Shown here: piece by piece, positions 1 through 5,356 of the stretch
Position numbering within the stretch: position 1 is the first letter of the stretch
How the letters are laid out: each line of letters begins with the position of its first letter
Made by a program: the position numbers and the translations under genes
The notes under the pieces: model-generated
The model's database searches: none
Seen by the model: the letters and a program-made list of their open reading frames with translations, nothing else
What the model was told of the DNA's origin: nothing
Assembly (NCBI GenBank): GCA_031270615.1
Contig: JAISXE010000192.1
Coordinates: 1 to 5,469 of the forward strand
DNA: 5,469 nucleotides
Direction of reading: 5' to 3'
From: Spirochaetia bacterium
Lineage (GTDB): Bacteria > Spirochaetota > Spirochaetia > DTKZ01

Positions 1-4
1 ATTT

Positions 5-10
5 CCTCCT
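5..10 (-). promoter_or_regulatory. Ribosome binding site of a gene lying off the left edge
   Basis: Read on the minus strand the first ten bases are AGGAGGAAAT, a full-strength Shine-Dalgarno sequence at the right distance for a start codon just outside the window. Together with the promoter 16 bases further upstream, it implies a gene transcribed leftward, divergent from the S41 protease gene. Nothing can be said about its product. Confidence 0.7.
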
Positions 11-25
11 ATAACTATTTATTTT

Positions 26-54
26 ATTAAACCATTTTTTTAATTTTTTGTCAA
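26..54 (-). promoter_or_regulatory. Sigma-70-type promoter for the off-window left gene
   Basis: On the minus strand a perfect -35 box TTGACA (49-54) is followed, after exactly 17 bases, by TTTAAT (26-31), a 5/6 match to TATAAT. The surroundings are AT-rich with A/T tracts, as expected for a strong promoter. Transcription would start near position 18-20, giving a leader of about 20 bases before the start codon, with the AGGAGG site inside it. A direct repeat CGTATA (84-89 and 93-98) lies about 30 bases upstream of the -35 box and could be a regulator site, but this is only a guess. Confidence 0.7.
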
Positions 55-98
55 TATTTTTCAACAAATTTTATCCCATATTGCGTATAACTCGTATA

Positions 99-352
99 TA
101 GGCGAACTTTTTCAGTTCGTGGGCGAAAAACGCCGATTTGTTGCCCGGCCTTGAGGCAAAGCGGTTTTTCTGCACGAAATGCGAACTTGAAGCCTGCCGG
201 GCGGATCCGCTTGCGCATCCTGGATAAAAGTCCCTAAGGGCAGTGTGGCCGGCGGTTCCTCTTGCTTCTTCCGCGCCAGGCGCCGCCATGTGGGCCGCGC
301 GAGGGGCTGGTCGCAATCCTGAAGACAGGATTGCTGCTCGCCCATGCATCCC
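99..352. other. Intergenic stretch with no convincing gene
   Basis: About 250 bases between the left promoter region and the tandem repeat hold no convincing coding sequence. The open frames here (for example minus strand 71-472) run through the repeat units, have no ribosome binding site and give Ala/Arg/Pro-rich products without recognisable domains. Small inverted repeats are visible, such as CGAAC...GTTCG around 103-119 and the perfect hairpin at 313-334. No tRNA, riboswitch or standard small RNA was recognised. An uncharacterised small RNA or degraded element cannot be excluded. Confidence 0.5.
313..334. repeat. Perfect 9-bp inverted repeat (hairpin)
   Basis: GCAATCCTG (313-321) and CAGGATTGC (326-334) pair perfectly around an AAGA loop. 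There is no T-run on either side in either orientation, so it is not a standard intrinsic terminator. It lies just upstream of the tandem repeat units and may be part of the same intergenic repeat element. Confidence 0.7.
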
Positions 353-440
353 GGATTGAAGCGGAAATCCCGCAGACCCGCCGCAGGCGGGGCGAGGAAT
401 TGGAGCGGAAAGCCCGGTTCCCGCCGGAGGCGGGAACGCG
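353..440 (+). repeat. Tandem pair of 44-bp intergenic repeat units with GC hairpins
   Basis: Two adjacent units (353-396 and 397-440) share the pattern G-R-ATTG-R-AGCGGAAA-K-CCCG followed by a 15-base hairpin. The hairpins are CCCGCCGCAGGCGGG (377-391) and CCCGCCGGAGGCGGG (420-434), each a 6-bp stem with a 3-base loop. The loop sequences and the linkers before the hairpins differ, so the units have diverged. Parts of the same unit recur at 5392-5468, which points to a dispersed REP-like element. Function is unknown; such elements can affect mRNA stability or act as weak terminators. Confidence 0.7.
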
Positions 441-494
441 CCCAACTTCTTATTTATTGCTTCACTCCTCACACTTCACACCCCGCTTCCCCTC

Positions 495-523
495 TTCACT
501 TTCTTTTTGTTCCCGGGTATAGT
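495..523 (+). promoter_or_regulatory. Possible sigma-70-type promoter of the protease operon
   Basis: TTCACT (495-500, 4/6 match to TTGACA) is separated by 17 bases from TATAGT (518-523, 5/6 match to TATAAT). Transcription would start near 529-532, at or inside the ribosome binding site (529-534), so the leader would be very short and may lose part of that site. A promoter further upstream is therefore also possible. No convincing -24/-12 sigma-54 promoter was seen. Confidence 0.35.
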
Positions 524-528
524 AGTCC

Positions 529-534
529 AAGGAG
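529..534 (+). promoter_or_regulatory. Ribosome binding site fixing the protease start
   Basis: AAGGAG ends 7 bases before the ATG at 542. It decides the start: the reading frame is open back to an ATG at 344, but that extension would translate the tandem repeat and has no signal peptide, whereas 542 gives a proper export signal directly after a good ribosome binding site. Confidence 0.8.
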
Positions 535-541
535 CAACTAT

Positions 542-1945
542 ATGAAAGAAAAGAGAGTGCCCTGGCTGTTCGTGACGGGGGTTTTGACTGCCTTTTTCGT
601 GTTTGCCTTATTCACGCCCGCTGCCGTGGCGGATGTGAACGATGCGAAGACGCGGCGGCTTATGTCCTTGCTTCAATATGTTTTTGAATTTGTGGAAAAC
701 AACTATGTGGACGAGATTGATCCGGAGGTTCTTGCGGAGGGGGCTTTTAAGGGTATTTTTGAAAGCCTTGGGGATCCGCATTCGGCGTATTTGACCGAGA
801 ACGACCTGCGCGGGCTGGGCGATACCACTGCGGGGGAATTCGGCGGGGTCGGGCTGTACATCAATAAACAGCAGCCTGCCAAGGGGCCGGACGGCCGCGA
901 TATGCCTTCGTATGTGGAGGTGGTCGCGCCTATCGAGGACACGCCCGCCTACCGGGCCGGCATCCAGGCGGGGGATCTTATTGTCAAGGTGGAGGGCGAG
1001 TCGACCGAGGGCCTGATCCTGGACGAGGTTGTGACCAGGCTGCGCGGGCCGGTGGGATCGGCGGTAACGATTACCATACGGCGCGGGCCGGCTTTCAGTT
1101 TTGACATACCCCTGAGCCGGGCGAAGATCCAGGTTCCTACGGTGAAACAGGCGATGATTCCGGGTGGCATCGGATACCTCAGGATTATCCAGTTCACGCC
1201 CTACACCACGGAGAAACTTGCCGAGGCAATCAAATTTTTCAATGCGCAAAAATATGTCAGCCTTATTGTTGACTTGCGCAGCAATCCCGGCGGGCTTCTT
1301 GACGCGGTTGTCCACGCGGCCGACCTTTTTTTCGACGACGGCCTCATCGTGAGCACGAAGAGCCGCCTTTCTTCGGAAAACAGGGTTTTTGAGGCGACTC
1401 CCGGGGTCATGATTCCCTCTTCCCTGCCTATGGTCGTGCTGGTGGACAACGGCTCGGCGTCCGCTTCGGAAATTTTCGCGGGCGCGATGAAGGACAGGGG
1501 GCGGGCCGTCCTTTTCGGGACGAAGACCTACGGCAAGGGTTCGGTGCAGCAGGTGCATAGCCTGCCCCTGGCGAGGGGGGGGTTCCGGCTTACGATGTCG
1601 CGTTACTATACGCCCAGCGGGGTAAGCATCGACAAGGTGGGTATCCAGCCCGACAGGGAAATCAAGGAGGCCGACTTTACCGAAGAGGAGACGGCGGCCC
1701 TCGCGAAGCTCATCGAAGCCAGGAAGATCCCCCAGTTTATCAAGGACGGCGCGGACCCTTCGCCCCAGCAGATTGGCGCGTTTGTGTCCCGGCTGAAGGC
1801 GGAATTCCCCGGCATACGCGAGCAGATCCTGCGGCGCATGGTCCGCAACGAAATTACCCGCCACATGAGTTCCCCTCCGGTATACGACCTGGAATACGAT
1901 ACGGTCTTGCAGGAGGCGGTGAAGCACCTTTCGGGAAAGAGTTAG
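542..1945 (+). CDS. S41 family C-terminal processing peptidase (CtpA/Prc type), exported
   Basis: A 467-residue serine protease of the CtpA/CtpB/Prc family, which trims or degrades exported proteins from their C-termini. Residues 1-30 are a positive start followed by a hydrophobic stretch and AAVA-D, so it is either secreted by signal peptidase or anchored by this segment; it should act outside the cytoplasmic membrane. A PDZ domain covers roughly 97-182, with the ligand loop FGGVGLYI (100-107) and the APIEDTPAYRAGIQAGD stretch. The S41 core includes DLRSNPGG (244-251), the GSASASE motif with nucleophile Ser307, and TYGKGSVQQ with Lys332 and Gln336; the Ser-Lys-Gln spacing matches that remembered for Bacillus CtpB. 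The C-terminal 80 or so residues are helical and less conserved. All catalytic residues are present, so it is probably active. It is the first gene of a compact operon, 18 bases before rsmE. Substrates are unknown; the other operon genes do not name one. Confidence 0.95.
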   Translation: MKEKRVPWLFVTGVLTAFFVFALFTPAAVADVNDAKTRRLMSLLQYVFEFVENNYVDEIDPEVLAEGAFKGIFESLGDPHSAYLTENDLRGLGDTTAGEFGGVGLYINKQQPAKGPDGRDMPSYVEVVAPIEDTPAYRAGIQAGDLIVKVEGESTEGLILDEVVTRLRGPVGSAVTITIRRGPAFSFDIPLSRAKIQVPTVKQAMIPGGIGYLRIIQFTPYTTEKLAEAIKFFNAQKYVSLIVDLRSNPGGLLDAVVHAADLFFDDGLIVSTKSRLSSENRVFEATPGVMIPSSLPMVVLVDNGSASASEIFAGAMKDRGRAVLFGTKTYGKGSVQQVHSLPLARGGFRLTMSRYYTPSGVSIDKVGIQPDREIKEADFTEEETAALAKLIEARKIPQFIKDGADPSPQQIGAFVSRLKAEFPGIREQILRRMVRNEITRHMSSPPVYDLEYDTVLQEAVKHLSGKS

Positions 1946-1963
1946 GCGGCGGCATAAGCAGGG

Positions 1964-2728
1964 ATGAAGGTTTTTGTTCTGCCTTCCGGTTTTGCCGGCG
2001 GCGATTTTGTTGAACTTGGGGGAGAGGATTTCCACTATTTGTGCAGGGTCCGCAGGCTGAAAAGCGGCGACAGTTTTCCTGCGGTGGACGGGGAAGGGAA
2101 CGGGTACCATCTTACCCTGGAGGAGGCGGGGCGGAAAAGCTGCCGTTTGAGGGTGCAGAAAAAAGGGTCGCCCCGCCGGGGGGAAGAGGCCATTACCCTG
2201 TACCAGTGCCTCCCCAAAGGGCAGAAATTCGACCTTATTGTCCGGCAGGCCGTGGAACTGGGCGTGGCGAGGGTTGTTCCCGTGCGCAGCCGCTACTCGG
2301 TCCCGAAGATCGCGGACGAAGAGGGCAGGCTCCGGCGCTGGCACAGGATAGCGCGGCAGGCGGCCCAGCAGTCCGGCGCCTGCGGCCTGCCGGAGATTCC
2401 GGCGGGCATTTCCCTGGCGGATGTCCCGGATGATTTCGGGAAACACCCCGGCGGGAGAAAGCTGGGGATTTTTTTTCATCAAAATCCCCTTGCAATAAGC
2501 TCCCTTCACGGGTATCTTTCTTCTATCCCTGAGGAAATCGCCCTTGTCATCGGTCCCGAAGGGGGCCTTTCCGATGAGGAGGCGGGGTTTCTCGCGCGAG
2601 CGGGTTTTGTTCCCGCATACCTGGGCCACAGGGTGCTGCGTGCGGAGACCGCGCCGGTTTTTGCCGCCGCGGCAGTACGGATTATTTTACTGGAAAGGGA
2701 GAGGTGGAGCCTCGCAGATGGAACCTGA
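1964..2728 (+). CDS. rsmE: 16S rRNA (uracil-1498-N3)-methyltransferase RsmE
   Basis: A 254-residue SPOUT-class methyltransferase that transfers a methyl group from S-adenosylmethionine to N3 of U1498 in 16S rRNA in the assembled 30S subunit. The N-terminal PUA-like part shows the family pattern FHYLCRVRRLKSGD (23-36). The SPOUT part shows KGQKFDLIVRQAVELGV (85-101), RWHRIARQAAQQSG (125-138), and the SAM-binding knot with IGPEGGLSDEE (196-206) and LGHRVLRAETA (220-230). Length and motif order are normal, and the protein appears intact. The start gives the usual short lead-in to the PUA domain; the ribosome binding site before it is weak, so translation may depend on the upstream protease gene. 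It overlaps the next gene by 11 bases. Its neighbours do not act on ribosomes, so the grouping is probably transcriptional convenience. Confidence 0.95.
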   Translation: MKVFVLPSGFAGGDFVELGGEDFHYLCRVRRLKSGDSFPAVDGEGNGYHLTLEEAGRKSCRLRVQKKGSPRRGEEAITLYQCLPKGQKFDLIVRQAVELGVARVVPVRSRYSVPKIADEEGRLRRWHRIARQAAQQSGACGLPEIPAGISLADVPDDFGKHPGGRKLGIFFHQNPLAISSLHGYLSSIPEEIALVIGPEGGLSDEEAGFLARAGFVPAYLGHRVLRAETAPVFAAAAVRIILLERERWSLADGT

Positions 2729-3455
2729 ACGTATCGAGCTAACGGGAGTCCCCGTACATAACCTTCGGGATGAAGATTTCGAGGAGACGGTTTACGCTTT
2801 GACGGAAAACAGGGACGTGCACCAGATTGTTTTTTTGTCCCTGTGGGATCTTATACGGGCGCGCGGAAACAAGGAATTCCTGCGCTGCCTGCGGCAGTCC
2901 GCCCTTGTTGTTCCCACATCGCCGGGCATCCCGCGCGGGGCCAGGTTCCTGAAAAAGACCGTCCCGGCGCGCTATATGCCTTTTGATTTTCTGATACGGT
3001 TTCTCGCCGCCCTTGAGTCGCGGGGCCGGTCGCTCTATCTTCTGGGATGCAAGCCCCAGGAGCTGCGCAATATCGAGCAAAACCTGAAACAGACTTTCCC
3101 CGGCCTGAAAATCGTCGGTCGTTACACGGGCTACTACCCAAAAGCCAAGGACGCGGACATACGGATCGCCATTAAAAAGGCGGCCCCGCACTGCGTGGTG
3201 ATCGGCTCAGGCGTCAGGGGAAGGGAAAAATGGATTTTCCGCCACAAAAACGATTTCACTTCCGGGGTGTTTATATGGACCCCCTCCGTCATGGACATCA
3301 TCTCCGGCAAAAGGCGCAAAGTATCGCGGCAGGTGTTTCAAAAAGGCTGGGATTTCTTCCCCGAACTTGCCCGCCATCCCTGGCGGATTTTCCGCAGTAT
3401 CGCATACCTGTACTACGGGCTGCTCCTTGTGATTTACCGAATCAGAAAACTGTAA
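2718..3455 (+). CDS. WecG/TagA/CpsF-family glycosyltransferase-like protein, divergent active site
   Basis: A 245-residue protein that resembles the WecG/TagA/CpsF (GT26) family, whose members transfer N-acetyl-mannosamine-type sugars to lipid-linked precursors at the cytoplasmic face of the membrane. Family landmarks are SRGRSLYLLGCKP (101-113), TFPGLKIVGRYTGYY (126-140), CVVIGSG (159-165), and the C-terminal appendage ISGKRRKVSRQVFQKGWDFF (195-214), followed by ARHPWRIFRSI. The extreme C-terminus (about 228-245) is hydrophobic then basic, suggesting membrane contact. Key sites differ: the P-D-G-x-G segment holding the family's catalytic Asp reads PTSPGIPRG (66-74) with no Asp, and the G-S-P-K-Q-E motif reads GSGVRGRE (163-170), losing the Gln. 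It may have changed chemistry, or be a binding or regulatory protein. Start ATG 2718 has GGAG eight bases upstream and sits inside the end of rsmE. The family fold is fairly certain; catalytic activity is not. Confidence 0.8.
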   Translation: MEPERIELTGVPVHNLRDEDFEETVYALTENRDVHQIVFLSLWDLIRARGNKEFLRCLRQSALVVPTSPGIPRGARFLKKTVPARYMPFDFLIRFLAALESRGRSLYLLGCKPQELRNIEQNLKQTFPGLKIVGRYTGYYPKAKDADIRIAIKKAAPHCVVIGSGVRGREKWIFRHKNDFTSGVFIWTPSVMDIISGKRRKVSRQVFQKGWDFFPELARHPWRIFRSIAYLYYGLLLVIYRIRKL

Positions 3456-4643
3456 ATGTGGAACATCCTTCTCGTAGATGCCGATCCGGAAATTCATGCC
3501 CACGCGAAGCTGATGCTGCAGCCGGATTTTTCCTTGGTGTCCTGCTATACGGGAACGGAGGCGATTGAATCCCTGAACCAGGAAAGGCCGGATTTGATCC
3601 TCTGCGAAACGAGCCTGCCGGACATGAACGGCCTTGACATCATGCGAAACATCGCCTTTCAGGCCGGCAGGACCGCCTTCATCGCCACTTCGCAGTCCGG
3701 CAACACCCACCGCGTGGTGGACGCGATCAAGGCCGGGGCGGACGAATACCTCGTGAAACCCTGCGAAGCCGATGATATTCTGACAACCGTGCGCAAATGC
3801 CTTACCTTGAAGGCCGCGTTGCCGTATCCGAAGGGCGCCACAGCCGCGCGGGCCAGGATTAATACCCGCCGGCTTCTTGCCGGCGAATCTTCCGCCATGG
3901 TTAATCTGCGCCGGCAGATACGCGCCTACGCGGATACGGACAGCACCATCCTCATCACCGGCGAAAGCGGAACCGGCAAGGATCTGGTGGCGCGGGAGAT
4001 GCACGGCCTTTCGCCGCGCTCGGAGGGCCCTTTTTACGCGGTCAACTGCGGCGCCCTGCCGGAAACCCTTTTCGAGTCGGAAATGTTTGGAAGCGAAAAA
4101 GGCGCCTACACGGACGCCGTCGCGAGGTCCGGTTTTTTTGAGGACGCGGACGGGGGCACCCTTTTCCTGGACGAGGTTGGCGAGCTTTCCCCGCCGCTGC
4201 AAGTAAAGCTTCTGCGCGCCCTGGAGGACAGGCAGGTAATCCACCTGGGATCGCACAGGCCCATAGCCGTGGACACCAGGATTATCGCCGCGACGAACAG
4301 GAATATCTACGCGGATGTTGATTCCGGCCGGTTCCGCAGCGACTTGTTTTACCGCCTTAACGTCTTGCGCATACGCACGCCCTCCCTGAGGGACCGCAAG
4401 GAAGACATACCGCTTTTATGCTATATTTTTCTCCAGGAATTCTATGAGGGGAACACGGTTTCCCCCAGGGCAAAACAGAGAACCGGACGCGCGCCGGTCA
4501 AGCATTTTTGCGATGCCGCCATCAGGAAGCTGGCCGGGCATTCCTGGCCGGGCAATATCCGGGAACTGAAAAACATCGTGCAGCGCGCCCTGTTTCTCTG
4601 TGAAGGCGACAGGGTCGGGCCCGAACACATAGAGCTTGAGTAG
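3456..4643 (+). CDS. NtrC-type sigma-54 activator with non-canonical receiver and no DNA-binding domain
   Basis: A 395-residue protein with a receiver (about 1-118) and a sigma-54-interacting AAA+ domain (about 140-395). AAA+ motifs are Walker A GESGTGK (169-175), the sigma-54 contact loop GAYTDA (216-221, usually GAFTGA), Walker B GGTLFLDE (233-240), sensor I AATNRN, the arginine-finger segment GRFRSDLFYRLN, and sensor II WPGNIREL. The receiver keeps Asp8, Asp10, Ser79 (Thr/Ser position) and Lys101, but the phospho-acceptor Asp is Glu51 (codon GAA, 3606-3608), and the second Asp of the acidic pair is Ala9. The Fis-type helix-turn-helix that normally follows is absent: the protein stops just after the AAA+ lid. 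This layout recalls FlgR of Helicobacter and CtcC of Chlamydia. Its ATG follows the preceding TAA directly and has no clear ribosome binding site, suggesting translational coupling. No sensor kinase gene lies in the window. Target promoters are unknown. Confidence 0.9.
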   Translation: MWNILLVDADPEIHAHAKLMLQPDFSLVSCYTGTEAIESLNQERPDLILCETSLPDMNGLDIMRNIAFQAGRTAFIATSQSGNTHRVVDAIKAGADEYLVKPCEADDILTTVRKCLTLKAALPYPKGATAARARINTRRLLAGESSAMVNLRRQIRAYADTDSTILITGESGTGKDLVAREMHGLSPRSEGPFYAVNCGALPETLFESEMFGSEKGAYTDAVARSGFFEDADGGTLFLDEVGELSPPLQVKLLRALEDRQVIHLGSHRPIAVDTRIIAATNRNIYADVDSGRFRSDLFYRLNVLRIRTPSLRDRKEDIPLLCYIFLQEFYEGNTVSPRAKQRTGRAPVKHFCDAAIRKLAGHSWPGNIRELKNIVQRALFLCEGDRVGPEHIELE

Positions 4644-4644
4644 C

Positions 4645-5124
4645 TCAGGAAACCACGCGAATATAATGGGCAAGGATGACCGCGTAGTTTTTGCCGTCCG
4701 CCTCGTCGGTATATACGCTGTCGATGGAACCGACCACCAGGATGCGGGCGTTCCGGCTTATCGCGTCCCCGTCCTTTTCGGGATCGCCGCCTATCCTGCG
4801 GGCAAAATCCGGCCCCATGACGTACACAAAAACCCGAAAAACGGAAACCTTGTCCAGCCCCTCCCATTCGCCGCCCGCGACCTCCATCTCCGCCAGGAAT
4901 GCAGCCGGGTCCGGGTTCATGACCAGGACCCCGTTTACCGCCCCCTCAAAAATGACCGCCCTGCCGTGGGCCTGGGGATCAAAACCGGGGGATTGCACAA
5001 TCCGGCTGATTCCTTTTATATCCAGGGAGAAATCGACGATTTTGTCGAAGTCCTTTTTTTCAAGGGAGGAAAGGGCGCCCAGCGCAAGGCCTGAAAACAT
5101 CAGGGCAAATATTGCTTTTTTCAT
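4645..5124 (-). CDS. Small exported protein of unknown function
   Basis: A 159-residue protein that I do not recognise. Residues 1-20 form a signal peptide: MKK, then a hydrophobic stretch AIFALMFSGLALGAL; there is no lipobox Cys, so it is probably periplasmic or outer-surface and not a lipoprotein. The mature part alternates predicted strands with acidic loops. The last third (about 92-159), with VSVFRVFVYVMG, then NARILVVGSIDSVY and NYAVILAHYIRVV, could form a small beta-barrel like the OB folds of other exported bacterial proteins; this is a guess from pattern only. The frame is open upstream to a GTG at 5295, but the ATG at 5124 gives the signal peptide at the N-terminus. No Shine-Dalgarno is visible before it. 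It converges on the response-regulator gene with one base between stop codons, so it is not part of that operon. Confidence 0.75.
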   Translation of the reverse strand: MKKAIFALMFSGLALGALSSLEKKDFDKIVDFSLDIKGISRIVQSPGFDPQAHGRAVIFEGAVNGVLVMNPDPAAFLAEMEVAGGEWEGLDKVSVFRVFVYVMGPDFARRIGGDPEKDGDAISRNARILVVGSIDSVYTDEADGKNYAVILAHYIRVVS

Positions 5125-5131
5125 CGCCCAC

Positions 5132-5160
5132 AGTGTATTAAAATGGCAGGAAAAGAGCAA
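5132..5160 (-). promoter_or_regulatory. Possible promoter of the small exported protein gene
   Basis: On the minus strand TTGCTC (5155-5160) and TACACT (5132-5137) are 17 bases apart, a 3/6 and a 4/6 match to the sigma-70 boxes. The -10 box ends only 7 bases before the ATG at 5124, so a transcript from here would be almost leaderless, which fits the absence of a Shine-Dalgarno sequence. The match is weak and could be chance. Confidence 0.25.
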
Positions 5161-5356
5161 GGGCACGGACCCAAATGAAAAAAAATCACCACTGGCGGCG
5201 CGGACTAAGAAACCATGGGCCTCGCGGACGAAGAAGGAAGAATTAGAAATTAGGAAAGATAAGAGGCACTCAACCTCACTCTCCACCCCCCCCACACTTT
5301 ACTCCTGCTGTTCCACGCCAGGGCATCGGCGTTTACCCTCGCTATATAGAATTAGA
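5161..5356. other. Intergenic stretch with no recognised gene
   Basis: Nearly 200 bases upstream of the small exported protein gene show no coding sequence with a ribosome binding site. The region has purine-rich tracts (about 5220-5265) and a run of eight C (5286-5293). No tRNA, small RNA or terminator was recognised. Confidence 0.5.

Noticed and set aside
246..265. Possible -24/-12 sigma-54 promoter (TGG...TTGC) upstream of the operon
   Set aside because: The spacing between the GG and GC elements is 11 or 15 bases, not the required 10, and the other consensus bases do not fit.
353..440. CRISPR array
   Set aside because: Only two diverged, directly adjacent units with no spacers and no cas genes are present.
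71..472. Minus-strand 133-codon open frame in the left flank
   Set aside because: It crosses the tandem repeat units and hairpins, has no ribosome binding site and no recognisable domain.
344..541. N-terminal extension of the protease from ATG 344
   Set aside because: The extension would translate the tandem repeat, has no ribosome binding site, and would bury the signal peptide; ATG 542 has AAGGAG at the right distance.
608..2629. Long minus-strand open frame of 673 codons opposite the protease and rsmE genes
   Set aside because: It lies antisense to two clearly recognised genes, has no recognisable domain and an Arg/Pro/His-rich composition, as expected for an antisense shadow in GC-rich coding DNA.
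3207..4256. Minus-strand 349-codon open frame opposite the response regulator
   Set aside because: It is antisense to an AAA+ gene with all its motifs in order and shows no domain of its own.
5125..5295. Longer start (GTG 5295) for the small exported protein
   Set aside because: It begins in a run of eight G on that strand without a ribosome binding site and would place the signal peptide in the middle of the protein.
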